DNA of 64,000 bases from Phialophora verrucosa (taxonomy: Eukaryota > Ascomycota > Eurotiomycetes > Chaetothyriales > Herpotrichiellaceae): contig MSED01000009.1 of assembly GCA_002099365.1 (NCBI GenBank), positions 2,348,348 through 2,412,347 of the forward strand. Reading direction: 5' to 3'. Positions 11,317 through 21,468 of this stretch are shown here, piece after piece (position 1 is the stretch's first letter; every line of letters begins with the position of its first letter). Under the pieces are notes generated by a model, which was given only the letters and a program-made list of their open reading frames with translations, was not told where the DNA came from and searched no databases. A program made the translations under genes and the position numbers.

Positions 11317-11916
11317 TCATCCAACATGAAATTCGGGGGGACATTGACCAGAATCCGTGGTCCCTCGGGCCATTGCAAACCTCACTGCACGATCTTCTCA
11401 CATATTAAGAACAGGAAACTTAGAGCATCATGCAACATCCAAGTCCACCTATAAACACCACTCAAATCGCATCATCACATCGCCTCCTCGGTATTTTACC
11501 ACATCCCATAATCACGCCCCGGGAACGGTCCACAGGTACCTGGCACCATGGGTTAACATTCATACATTGTACGTGGAACGGAGCAAGCAAGCTGGTAGTC
11601 ACTTACCTCCCACGATGGTTTGAGGGGGCCCCACATCTACGGAACCACCCCCGTCAGGCAGAGTAACGACCGCGCCGTCAACGCCAAAAAAGACGCACGG
11701 CGCGCCGGCGGAGGTTTGGATGTGAGATATTGAGAGGGGGTTGTCCGTGGGGACCCATGACGAGATCACAGGGACGGCAACTGTATATTGGGCGTCGGCG
11801 GCGCCAATGAAGGTCGCATAGATGGGTAGATTGGACGACGATTGGCGCGTAGCTAGAGGGAGGGCGGTAGCGAGGGCAGCGAGGAAAGGCACACAGGAGA
11901 ACGTGGATAAGAGCAT
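11317..11916 (-). CDS. Small secreted protein (effector-candidate type), probably two exons
   Basis: Exon 1 (11916-11607) encodes a signal peptide, MLLSTFSCVPFLAALATALP, followed by a short pro-like LATRQSSSNLPI and a compact domain: YATFIGAADAQYTVAVPV, NPLSISHIQTSAG, one Cys (GAPCVFFGVDG), ending DVGPPQTIVG. The frame reads into GTAAGT, a consensus donor, so the apparent stop just after it is probably intronic. One phase-compatible acceptor (GTGCAG at 11390-11385) gives exon 2, 11384-11317, ending CPPEFHVG with a second Cys that could pair with the first; total 125 aa. The layout resembles small secreted, hypersensitive-response-inducing-like fungal proteins, but the match is from memory. 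The protein is secreted by inference from the signal peptide. Exon 1 is firm, exon 2 tentative. Confidence 0.6.
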
Positions 11917-13400
11917 CTTGGTGGGTGAACGTTGGGTGTGGGTTGTGGTTGATGATCGAGCTGCGCGCGTCGTTATATTGGTCAGGACGATGGAGGATAG
12001 ATGGACGAAAAGACGATGTCGATTGATGTGAGATGCTTGGTCCTGCTAGGGTCGGTCATGCAATTCCTCTTGGAACCTCTGGGGTGTCAGCTATATAAAT
12101 CATCTGAGTTGTTGACGGTTGCATAAGCGTATTGTTGCGAGGTGGTTGTGGCTGGCCACAATGTGATCTCGTAACCTTGACGAAGCTGCTTAGGATACTG
12201 CTGTGTACGCTTAGTCAACGAATGGATGGGGCGGAGGGAATGGTGCGTGCAAACTTGCTTCTCGCTGCGCCTGGTCGACTTCGTGAGAATTATGAGAAAC
12301 TCTTCCACTTGGAGAGTCTGAGAGACTGAAGCATTGGTGAGCCTGCATCATAATGGAGGGCCTTGGTCTCTGACCGAGATGCCAAGTGTCGTGAGGCTCG
12401 GCCTGGTGAGCAAAGAGATGCGTAAAAACATGACAGGCTCAGCATAAGCATTCGACAAATGTCTGCAATGGGCAGAAAAGCTCCAACTGAAGAACCGTGT
12501 GAGATGTGGGAGGGGGAAAGGAGGCTGAGTACTGGGGATGAGTTCTGGTGTGAGATATTGTGAAGAGGCGGGATTCGTGGGCCGATTTGGCATCTCGTAT
12601 CCTGCAAACCCACCTTGAATGGTCAGCCTTGTTGCCCCGGCTATAATTGGAACGCATCTCACACGACGTTCCATGAGGGACACAAAACGCGGTCTGGTGA
12701 CTCTGGCGTGCTAGGTATGCACATTCTCTGATCACTGCATTGGTCTCTGACAAGCCGGCTTCGACAGGAAACCAGGCAAACAGACGGTCGTTAGGGCGAA
12801 GAATCGAGCCTGATATTCACATGGATTATCATGTCCTGCAAGCACGCAACGTTTGACGCGAGTAAAGCCGCGCGGCATTTGCTGCTGGAAACTCTAGATA
12901 AGATGTAATCCGGAATACCAAGTCTGAACTGCGAGAACGTCAGCTTTGTGATTGTACGACATCTATTCATGCGATTTGCAAGCTATCATATCCAATTTGA
13001 TGCTTGTACCCGATCTCTTTGGCATTCTTGGCCACAGATTCCTGAGAGATTATTTCGTTCATGGAGCAAGGTAATCGTCGGCATGGCAGCCACAAGACTT
13101 TTTGGTTGTGTAACCGGATCAGGCGTATGCCTCTCTGGCCTGCGGTCAGGGGAAGAAATTTGATTTGTCAAGTGCTACACCGAGTTGTGCAGCTCGTGTT
13201 AGACAATTTCTGGGGCGTGAGAGCATGACACGCCTGACTCGCTGAGTAGTGCCTCACCGACGACGAGAGGGAGCACCCAACTTGTGGCTGGTGACCGATA
13301 ACCTCCTTCAGGTCGAAGTTCAACACGAGATCGCAGAAGAGATGTAAACCGGGCAGGAACGTTCCTGTAGGTGCTGACCGCGTACGAAGTCGAACAGCGC
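11917..13400. other. Intergenic, no supported gene
   Basis: About 1.5 kb upstream of the small secreted protein and downstream of the minus-strand membrane-protein gene. Overlapping frames at 12,290-12,753 and 13,168-13,585 occur in competing frames with no domain. A TATATAA element lies at about 12,092-12,098. Confidence 0.5.
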
Positions 13401-14513
13401 TCAATCCCTCTTCCCCAAGTTGTTTGTATATCCTCCGTATCCTCCGTACCGCGACGTCCTCGGCATGCCATTACCGACATTTCCACCCAGTATGCCGTTG
13501 CCGTAAATGCCATTTCTCCCACTCTTTCTCCGCTCGTATACAAGCATGGCCATAGCTCCGACACCGGCACTAGCAGCAAGCGCAAAGAAGCTCAACAGCG
13601 AAAAGCCAACGCTGTGGTCTGTGACCTTCATGACGGGCCTCCCCACCATTCCAGGTAGGACCGCCCCATCAATCCAGCCCACGTTGAAAGTGAGGACTAC
13701 TGGCTCGTTGCGAACAATCTTGGAGCCCTCAACTGGCACTGAAGATGACGTGTTCGGAAGTGAGTATGCGGTCGAGGCAATCAGGTACGACTGCAACGAA
13801 GTAGCCTTTGCCGAGTCCGGATCCTGTGACATGTGGAACAAGGCATTTATATTCGTGTGGAGGTGCAGATGCGAGAGCTGCAATGTGCCTTGCAGCGCAA
13901 TTGTGAAGGGTGTCCAGAGGTCTTTATCAGCACCCGCACCACCAGCATCTGGAACTGAAGATGTTATACCAAGTTCTTCCTGGTCCAATGGGTATGATGG
14001 AACGCGACATGTCAAGGGGACGTCGCTGTGAACGAAGAACTCGAAGAGATGGTAGAGCTCATCTGGCAACGCGTCGATTGTGCAGGTTTGTGTTTGGGGT
14101 ACGTTGTACTCGAATGATAGGGGTTGGTTCGTCTCATTGCACGTAGGAAAGGGTATATATTGCAGATTTCCGTGGTCATCGGTGATCTAGCGAGGCAACG
14201 TGAGATTCCAAGGCAGGGAAGTGAGGACACCGTTGCAGCGCAAACTGCCTGCTCGCAGATGCAGACGGCCAAGCACAACTCACATGTTCGCCGGTATCAC
14301 TGCAGCTGTAAGTCTCGATGCGAGCAACGCTTCTTTCAGGACTTACATCGTTCTATTCAAACAGCTAACAGGGATAAGCTCTCCTTTGGAGTACCCTCTT
14401 CGTTTGGACTCTCCATTGACCAGCGGATCTTGTTCGGCAGCCGTAACGGACGCTGACAGAGAGAGATAGAACACAAGCAATGCGTTCAACGACACGGAGA
14501 CATAACCTAACAT
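13401..14513 (-). CDS. Type I single-pass membrane protein with a micro-exon
   Basis: My three-exon model: exon 1 14513-14347, exon 2 14299-14284 (16 nt; 22 nt if the earlier AG is used), exon 3 14186-13401; total 322 aa. The joins give a continuous sequence NRTIDTGEHITDDHGNLQ then YIPFPTCNETNQPL, with every junction GT...AG and in phase. The protein has an N-terminal signal peptide (MLGYVSVSLNALLVFYLSLS), a luminal/extracellular part with N-glycosylation sequons (NRT, NET) and Cys residues, one membrane helix near the C-terminus (FSLLSFFALAASAGVGAMAMLVY), and a Gly/Tyr/Arg-rich cytoplasmic tail. I recognise it as a conserved-looking fungal membrane protein but cannot name it. An open frame reading upstream of 14513 is non-coding leader; the signal peptide decides the start. 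Confidence 0.7.
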
Positions 14514-15120
14514 GGCTTGCTTGACTTGGCCCTCGGAAATAATTTGAGATGTCCAGGGGTCAAAATCTAGCAACGCAACTTCGGGCGCCGTTTTCGCGGA
14601 CTGCGCGCTTTGGCGATCAGCCACTAAATACGGGCCGAGCCGCTTCCTTTATGAAAGATGACGTCACTGCCATCTCCGTGTCCTGGGGGTGCCTGGCACC
14701 CACTTAGACGAGTCCTGCTACTCATTGAGGTATGGCTTGCAGTTCGTTGAAAACCCTTTTGCGCGGCGGATGGCGTCAACAGTTTCAATACCTGCAATTT
14801 GTTCGTCTAACATGCGGGCTGGTGGAGAAGGACTCTCTCGGACGTGGACATTGACTCTGCCTATGTTGGCTGTTGGATGGGACACAAGTCCTCCGTGACA
14901 TGGAGCAAGAATGTCTGGTTCGGCCAGCTTGGTGTCACCACATCGCTTTGTGATCAAGATAGAGTGTGCTTGGGACTGAAGAGGAAAAAGGACTGCTGAG
15001 GTGGATGGGTAATTTTTCGATTAAGGCGAAGTATTCCACATTCACCATTGCTTCATGATTCTCCTTGCCTCCTCCGCAACGTAGAATATACATTTCTATT
15101 TTGGCTCTCCTTCCACAGCT
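14514..15120. other. Intergenic
   Basis: Between two minus-strand genes. A minus-strand frame (14718-14957) reads as ordinary protein (DILAPCHGGLVSHPTANIGR) but is only 79 codons, lacks an obvious family and is opposed by a 69-codon plus-strand frame; I do not call it. Confidence 0.4.
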
Positions 15121-15465
15121 CTAGCTTGTCTTTGCCGAGTCTGCTGATGTCCCCTTCGCAGTCTTTGTCTCGGCGTGGTCTTCAAGGATGTGTTTCGGGT
15201 TGCTCGTGAGGTTGGCTGTCTGATCATCCTTGCCCTCATCCTTGCCCTGCGAGTTGTCGAGCTGTGTGGGATATGTTAGCTTCACAATAGTAACCTATGG
15301 TGCATTTCGGAAAGAGCAAGACTCGGGGTTGTTTGGTCAGGGAAGATTCGGAGGTGGCAATGGCAATACCTTTCCGCTGCCTGGCTGGGATGGATGATCT
15401 TGTTGCTGAGCACCGGTTTGGCGCTCAGGGTCGGGGGACTGACGACCTTGATTTGGCGCAGACAT
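15121..15465 (-). CDS. Conserved small hydrophilic fungal protein, 78 aa, two exons
   Basis: Exon 1 is 15465-15370 (32 codons, starting MSAPNQGRQSPDPERQTGAQ) and exon 2 is 15261-15121 (46 codons plus TAG). The 108-nt intron starts GTATTG, ends CCACACAG and contains GCTAACATA as a branch site. The joined product is entirely polar, with a motif LTSNPKHILEDHAETKT near the C-terminus. The pattern GRQS...P.RQTGAQ...SNPKH.LE recurs in small fungal proteins I have seen described only as hypothetical. No signal peptide, no membrane segment; likely cytosolic and flexible. Both exons are too short to be found as single long frames, so this gene is easily missed. No function is assigned. Confidence 0.72.
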
Positions 15466-16173
15466 TTTGTTGAATTTGTCTAGAATTGATTTCTATGACC
15501 GAGTGAGCAGAAGGGTTCGCTCAGAGGCGGAGGCCGTCGGATTGAACACGACTCACCTGTGGGTTTGGGAGTATCGTAGAATGTCTTCAGAATTAACGAA
15601 TCGTGGTGGAAGTACTGTTGCAGAAGGACTGAGTGAGGTCAACTGCAAGATATACAAAGTCAGAGAGAGTGATCATCGAAGAAAAGAGCAAGGCGCAACG
15701 TCGCCCCTCCAAACATCCCACCATCAGGGTATGACGTCTGGTGGTTACGAAATGATGGGAAGCTGCGAACCATGTCACGCCTCCTGCAAGCCATTCTTGG
15801 TAAAGTAGCAGAATCCCATGTTTCGGAAGCAATTAATCTGCATGTCTGAATCGAGCATCTGGCATGTCATCTTTCATCATTCCTCAACGAGTGCACATGC
15901 ACAAAAGAATATCAAGTGTTTGAGTGCTCGGATGAATTATGGTTCTGGATGTCAAAGAGCAAACTCAGTCCTCACAGAAGCCGTCACAAATGCCAGCACT
16001 CTGCTCTACACACTACTCCGTACACACTAGAGATTCATTCAAGTACCATCAAGTCCTGTCCACAAATGATCCCAATTTGTCTGCGCAAACACTCCTCCTC
16101 CTCCCATGAATCCGTGAATTTTGCCGTCTACTTGCCGAGTGTCCAGATTAGCTTTTGCGACGCCATGTTTTGA
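15466..16173. other. Intergenic
   Basis: Upstream of the 78-aa gene. A plus-strand frame at 15467-15808 overlaps that gene's promoter and has no recognisable content. No gene supported. Confidence 0.45.
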
Positions 16174-16386
16174 CTACTTCGTCCACCGAAGGCTGTGACT
16201 TGCAATCCCAAATGTGGCCATCAAGTTTGCTTTGCAGCGAGGGCAGCTACGGTTCTTGTCCTCCCGAACTTGAAGTTGGACGTAGTTTGGGCACTGTCGG
16301 CCGGCCTGGTACTTGCAGCCATCCTTGTCCAACTGGTACGATTCGTAATGGCTGCATCTTAGCCGAATGAGGCGTTCGAAGCACAT
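16174..16386 (-). CDS. Small Cys/His-rich, probably zinc-binding protein
   Basis: A 70-aa frame starting MCFERLIRLRCSHYES. Its metal-binding-like residues are C11-x-H13, C24, C32 and C48-x2-C51 (CPRC), an arrangement seen in several small fungal Cys-rich proteins with a C..C.H....C.....CP.....CPxC layout. The frame extends upstream through a possible intron (16475-16415: GTATAT...CTTAG with a CTGACTCA branch-like site), so the true protein may have additional N-terminal sequence, possibly joined to the Cys-rich fragment described next. No partner or function can be named. Zinc binding is inferred from the pattern only. Confidence 0.5.
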   Translation of the reverse strand: MCFERLIRLRCSHYESYQLDKDGCKYQAGRQCPNYVQLQVREDKNRSCPRCKANLMATFGIASHSLRWTK

Positions 16387-16555
16387 CTTGACTGTCGCAG
16401 ATCGGAGTCTTCGTCTAAGTCTTTGATAAGTGTGAGTCAGTGACACAGCATCAAGAGAATCGCGGGTCAATATACCTTGGTCTGTCTGATTGTTGTATAT
16501 CTCGAATTTATTTTTGCTATTTCTGCCACTGTGGCCGTCGCTGCAAACGGCCCAG

Positions 16556-16908
16556 TTATCCAGGCTCGTCGCAGGCCTCACAGAAGCGGAAGATGGAAAC
16601 GGTCGAAGGCTTGTTCATACTCTGGCGAACGACAGTCGGCGCAAAGGGTTGAGGACAAGGGAAGCTATCGTCCGGAACGACAGCGATAGAAATTAACAAG
16701 TGGTTATGGGTGACTGTGGTCATCAGAGAATAGGGAGGAAGCTAGGATTAAAGGCCAGCGGGAGCTTCTTTGGGGGGGGGGGGGCGCAGGCAAAGTTTTT
16801 GCCTGTCGCGTGTCCGGGGTTGCGGCAGTGGGCGGTGTAAGTAGTGCCTTGGTGTGGGCAAAGCACCACCAACTGCTGCCTTGGTACGCCTGTCTCCCTG
16901 ATGAACAC
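16556..16908 (-). CDS. Cys-rich small protein, partial or uncertain model
   Basis: Two pieces in minus-strand order look coding. The first (about 16908-16790) reads CPHQGTTYTAHCRNPGHATG then KNFACA. The second (about 16680-16556) reads VVPDDSFPCPQPFAPTV and ends CEACDEPG before a TAA at 16556-16558. They resemble parts of one fungal small Cys-rich protein, with an intron between them that I could not define cleanly. The first piece runs into a 13-base G homopolymer (C on this strand, 16772-16784), so either the exon ends before it or the tract alters the frame. No in-frame ATG is visible near the first piece, so an upstream exon is probably missing. Treat boundaries as approximate. Confidence 0.35.
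16772..16784. repeat. Poly-G/poly-C homopolymer, 13 bases
   Basis: An uninterrupted run of 13 G on the plus strand in a region otherwise free of long mononucleotide runs. It sits at or beside an exon of a Cys-rich small protein, where length change would shift the frame. It is also a sequencing-error hotspot. Confidence 0.85.
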
Positions 16909-17480
16909 TACGGATCATCTGTGTCTACAACAATAGATCCGAGTTTACCTAGCACTGCAATCACCAATGCTAACACCTTTGCCTTCAGATCAATTCTACC
17001 TTCCAATAACACTCGCTAGTCTGGATGCGCAGGATGCACAACCAAAGCGTCGGACCAAGTGGCCAGTGGTGCATAAACTGTAACCACAATTACCTAGTAT
17101 TTCAATTTTCAGTTGGTCAACATCATTGCATCATGGATGGAGGTGTCAATTCCATGTTATCTTTCTAAACCACTGTCCGGGACTATTCAGCAATATCATT
17201 GTTAGTCCAGCCCTCTTAGAAAGATTGACGAGAAATGACTTGAGGTCTTTGTCACGAATTCTTCTCCTACGAAAAATAAGAGTTTCGAGGCCATAGAGCC
17301 GCGTGGCAGATGAATTAATGAGTCATTTACAAACACTACTTTCAGCTTCTGGACTGCTTCATTGGGATCGCATGGTTTCCGCTCTCAAGGGTTGCCTTGG
17401 ATCACAAGAGTGTTTGGAGCCTCCCTCCAAGGACACGCGCATGCACTGATAGAGATACCGTCGGCAGTCTCCCGGCGTCT
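16909..17480. other. Intergenic
   Basis: Between the Cys-rich small-protein region and the 3' end of the Vip1 gene. No gene seen; a missing 5' exon of the Cys-rich gene may lie in its lower part. Confidence 0.4.
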
Positions 17481-18574
17481 TTACACCGAACCAGCAGGTA
17501 ATTGTTGGCCACTTGCCTGCGCAGCCTCTTTTGCCTCAGTGGTCTTTTCGGGACTGCTCTTTGCGCAACTAGCACAAGCGCAGTGACCAGCTGGGCAAGG
17601 GCAGATACCTTCCGAGCCACCGCACTTGCAGACTGTGGACTCCGTGCCCTTCACTGGTTCTGGCTGGATATCACCAACGTCGCTCTTGCCGCATCTAGCA
17701 CAATTGCAGTGACCCGGAGCGCAGCCACATGTACCCTCCTCGCCGCCACACTTGCAGACAGTCTTGTCTGTTCCTGGGATAGATTCAGGTTCGTAGTGCT
17801 TGCCAGCCTTGAGGTCTGCTAATCTTCGCGCTTCATTGTGGACGTCTCTGACTTGCTTGTCGCCCTGAAGATAGAACTCTCTGACCTTTTGGCCGGTCGG
17901 GGTGCCCATCGCCTTTTCGAAGTAGGAGGTGATGCCCCCCCAAGCACTTGTTGCCTTGCCGCTTACACCGTACTTCGAATCGACGGACTTGGCTGTATCG
18001 GTGGCTTTGTACTTCTGGTCGAAGCTGCTCAGGGCATTGGTGAATCGCTGGCTGATACCGTGCTTCTGGTCCAATTGAAGAGCTCTTTCAATCACTTGGT
18101 CTGACACAGCGTAACCGTGGGCAAGGTATTCGGCAACAATCCTTGATCGTGGCTTGTCTTCTTGAGCGATATGATCGTCGCCGATCGAGGAGGACACTGC
18201 TGCACCTGCCTTTGAGGCGACATTATCGATGTTGCCTGCAGTTGAGACATGGACTTGAGACTTTCCGAGCTGCGTGCTGTCGAGGAGGAGTGCGGTCTTA
18301 GCGGCTCTGTGAGGTAGTTAGAATCCGGCTTTCGTGGACGAATGGAATTGTCGACACTCACGTCTCTTTCTCGAACGTCACCGAAGCAGATTTCGGCGCA
18401 TCAGCGGCATCCGACTCTGGAGTAACAGAGATGTTGGTGATCTTGCCACTGAGAGAGGTTAGCTATTACACCTCGTGCGGTTATCTTCGAAACTTACCAG
18501 AAGCTGAAGAAGTCCTTGACCTCTTTCTCACTGGTATCGTGGGAGATACCCTTGACATGGACCGTCGTAGACAT
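17481..18574 (-). CDS. vip1: Vip1-like RRM protein with two metallothionein-like Cys repeats
   Basis: Three exons, 18574-18498, 18448-18362 and 18306-17481, total 990 nt and 329 aa; every junction is GT...AG and in phase. Residues ~2-75 are an RNA-recognition motif (MSTTVHVKGISHDTSEKEV, with RNP-like SASVTFEKE), as in the fungal Vip1 family. A helical middle follows (SRIVAEYLAHGYAVSDQVIE, SAWGGITSYFEKAMG), also typical of Vip1. The unusual part is the C-terminus: two tandem copies of a repeat at residues ~239-260 and ~281-302, each with seven Cys and one His in C-x-C...C-x-C...H-C-x-C-x2-C spacing, separated by a linker. That spacing recalls metallothioneins and suggests binding of copper or zinc. 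Likely cytoplasmic. RNA and metal binding are inferred from motifs. Confidence 0.85.
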
Positions 18575-19521
18575 GTTTGTGTTCTCTCCTATGGGTAATA
18601 CTGAGTTCTGGCTAAATTGACTGCAGCTGTGTTCCCTGATGAGAAATGAAATTGCCTTTGCAATGAGAAGTAAAAGCTATTGTGTCTTTTAAGAGTCGAG
18701 GGCAATGGAGGATCATGCGCGACGCAATGCAACGACGATCGTGAGGAATGCACATACGTCACAATTTCGGGCGTGATCACCCCTCCACCTGCGCCACATC
18801 AACCACGACGCCACCACAGCCTTCACAATGACGAGCGAGGGGTCAACAGACACAGCCTGTATTTTACGTCTGCCTATTTCTATCGTACCACCGAGGCGCG
18901 GGAGTTGAGCTGCTAAACCCACGGTATTGTGGTTGTCGTCTTGCCGGGCTCTGCGATGGCACCGACCTTGAGCTGTTGCAGCAGTGGGTCCCAGCTACTC
19001 TTTCTGTTCGAGTACTTGGACAGTACAGCAGGTGCCGTCACATCCTTGCGCAGCCAAGCCTTGCTTCGCAGCCGTCGATTATATCTCCTTCAACGCCTGC
19101 TGCATGAGGTGTAACTTATATGTCCGCTCGTCATTGTGAGAATCGTCCCTTTCACTAATTGCAGGAACATTCGAAGCCTAGTCGGCTCGCGATCCCCTGG
19201 AGACAACAACGCTTGGTAGCTGGTTCAGTGCTGCATTGGAAACTTTCGCTGCAAATTCCTGTTCACAGTCAGCACCTCATCGCAGCACCATTCGCCACCA
19301 TTTCTATCTATCCACCATGGACCGTTCATGTTATCACTAGGACTTCATCATTTCCGCATAATTGTAAGGGAGAAAGTCTGATAAATTGGCGACTGCAAGG
19401 GAAAGAAGCCACAAGGTGCTGATGAATGGTATGCTGGTCATATTATAGATTGGAACTCTTTTTGGAGCGCTTCGACCTGACCATTCCGACTCAAAGCTCT
19501 CCAGAGGCAAATTCATTTTTG
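18575..19521. other. Intergenic, upstream of the Vip1 gene
   Basis: Holds the promoter of the Vip1-like gene (reading leftwards from 18574) and the 3' flank of the RecA-like gene. Short plus-strand frames (18680-18916, 18929-19114, 19159-19422) are unsupported. Confidence 0.5.
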
Positions 19522-20907
19522 TCAGGGTGACTCGGCGACATCTTCCTCGGCATCTGATGATGGCAGAGGCAGCTCATCTTCTGAACCTCTAATCCGAGCA
19601 TATCTGTCTCTTCTCAGCAATGCCATTTCGTGTGTTTCAAGTATCATCTCTTCATCCTTTCCACGGGGCACCAAGTCCATCCTTGGCAATTGGGGTTCGT
19701 CTGAATCTGATACCATAGCATCCTCTTCGTCATCGTCTTCGCTATCAGCAATCTCGAAAGCCTTTCGCTTCTTAGGCTGTGTGGGCGACTGAAGCGGTGA
19801 GGGTTGTGATAGCTCCGCAGGCAGGAGTGGTAAGTCTTTGTCAAGGTTGCCATTGATAGCTTCCGCAACGCCATTGAATTGAGAGAATAGTTGGGGTTGA
19901 CTGACTGTTTGAAGGAAAGCCAGCTCCTGAAGCCCGCCTGACGAGATCACAAACGGAACTGGATTCGAGATGAAGTCTTTCTTTGCGATACGTTGAACTT
20001 CTGCGTACCGCAATCCTAGAGATTGTACGTCATGTGCCTCTGCCAGCTGCGCCTCGTCCACAAAATCGCGATACAGCATGATGCGTGTGTAGACGGCCGA
20101 CTCCCAAGCTTGACTGGACAGTGCTGGTTTCAAAGTAGCTCTGTTAGAACTCCTCAAATTCGTGGTTGCATTTGTCAAGACCACAACGGCAATATTCCTG
20201 ATCGCGGCCATCTTGGACATTGCGGCGGCGAGATTTTCGATGACCTGAAAGCGCTTTGATGCGGCTTGCTTCTCAAATCTCTCCCTCACTGCAGCTGGGG
20301 CAGACGCCTTCAGATTCTTTGGAGGCCGTGAAAAGGCGCCGAGAAGGAGATTGGACAGATCGTCGACAATGATAAGGCACGTCTGTGGCGAAGGAAGCGA
20401 CGGGGAAGGGTGCATGAATATCGTCAACAGGCGGGGCAGTGTGTGGGCGTCTAGGTAGGTGAACTTTTCGTCCAGCAACGAATCGATATCGAGAGGTTCC
20501 GGTGGTGAGGAAGGAGATCCAGAGTCGGAGGAGTTCGCGTGGGACTTCATCAGATCATCAAGTCTGGTCTCGATAAGAGGCGATCCCGTATTGACCCATA
20601 GCACATGAGAATCTTTCTCCGTTGAGTGTACTGCGATAACAGAGGCCTGCAACCCGAAGGTCGTCTTACCGGCGCCTGGAGGGCCAAATACTTCGGTAAC
20701 GTAACCACGTTGGATACCCGGTGTTGCAATCGAAAGCTTGTTGTTGCTGTTGTTTACCAGGATGGCATCCAAAGCTGTGAGACCCGATGGAATGCCCCTC
20801 GAGTTTGCAGTCGCATTCTTCAAGGCTTCAATGCCGGTGACTGTTGGCAATCGATGCTGAGATGAAGGAGGCGAAAAGTTGTGGATATCAGGTCCTCGAT
20901 CCTCCAT
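19522..20907 (-). CDS. RecA-fold ATPase, Rad51-paralogue (Rad55-like) family
   Basis: Single-exon frame of 461 aa. Walker A is GPPGAGKTT (residues ~75-83), preceded by the family-typical GIPSGLTALDAIL and GIQRGYVTEVFG. Walker B is CLIIVDDLS (~177-185). Downstream motifs include a conserved-type strand AVVVLTNATT followed by a long segment in which the active-site DNA-binding loop would lie (SSNRATLKPALSSQAWESAV). The C-terminal ~110 residues are acidic and disordered (SEDDDEEDAM). Rad51 paralogues assist homologous recombination in the nucleus by helping Rad51 load on DNA. I cannot decide between Rad55-, Rad57- and Rlp1-type members from the sequence alone; the N-terminal start and lack of introns favour a Rad55-like fungal protein. 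It is divergent from the gene starting at 21469. Confidence 0.8.
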   Translation of the reverse strand: MEDRGPDIHNFSPPSSQHRLPTVTGIEALKNATANSRGIPSGLTALDAILVNNSNNKLSIATPGIQRGYVTEVFGPPGAGKTTFGLQASVIAVHSTEKDSHVLWVNTGSPLIETRLDDLMKSHANSSDSGSPSSPPEPLDIDSLLDEKFTYLDAHTLPRLLTIFMHPSPSLPSPQTCLIIVDDLSNLLLGAFSRPPKNLKASAPAAVRERFEKQAASKRFQVIENLAAAMSKMAAIRNIAVVVLTNATTNLRSSNRATLKPALSSQAWESAVYTRIMLYRDFVDEAQLAEAHDVQSLGLRYAEVQRIAKKDFISNPVPFVISSGGLQELAFLQTVSQPQLFSQFNGVAEAINGNLDKDLPLLPAELSQPSPLQSPTQPKKRKAFEIADSEDDDEEDAMVSDSDEPQLPRMDLVPRGKDEEMILETHEMALLRRDRYARIRGSEDELPLPSSDAEEDVAESP

Positions 20908-21468
20908 TTGTGGTCTGTGTTACTCCTGCTCTCGCAGGCATATTGAGCTCGTTCGCTCGATCTCTTGTCGACTTTATACACGGGTCAGTTTCAGCGTCCA
21001 TCATCCGCACTTTGTCCTTCATGTCGATCCTGCGATGATTCGATGCGGGCTTCAAGAGGCAGGAGCTGTTGCCATTGTTGATAGAGGAAGGACGCGGAAA
21101 AACGCGTCAAGAAGGGACTTGAAGTCACGGCCAGGTTCTTTCGTCGAAACGCGTAATACGGCGGAGCAGTAAGCCAAGTTCCGCTGCATTCGACTTCACC
21201 TACGAGTATTAGACCTCGGGATTCGACCTCGACATTTCGATTCCTAAGCAACAAAGAGCGTGCATTCTCGAGGCACATTCCACTGCTGCATACTCTGTAC
21301 CGCTGAACACAATGTCCCGGGCTTGAAGTACTCTTCTTGCGATGGATCTCTTGCTATCGTTCTTCCGATAAACTCTTGAATCATTGACCCAAAACACATT
21401 TGACAACTTCGGGCGACATTATTCTACCCTACCTCTCAACCCAGCTTCGCCTTGCACAGGACATCACC
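20908..21468. promoter_or_regulatory. Shared divergent promoter region
   Basis: 561 bases between the start codons of the RecA-like gene (-) and the MOSC gene (+), so both promoters must be here. Specific factor sites cannot be named with confidence. Confidence 0.5.

Noticed and set aside
14718..14957. 79-codon minus-strand frame with a PCHGG motif
   Set aside because: Too short, opposed by another frame, no family beyond a weak resemblance to part of a TIM-barrel protein.
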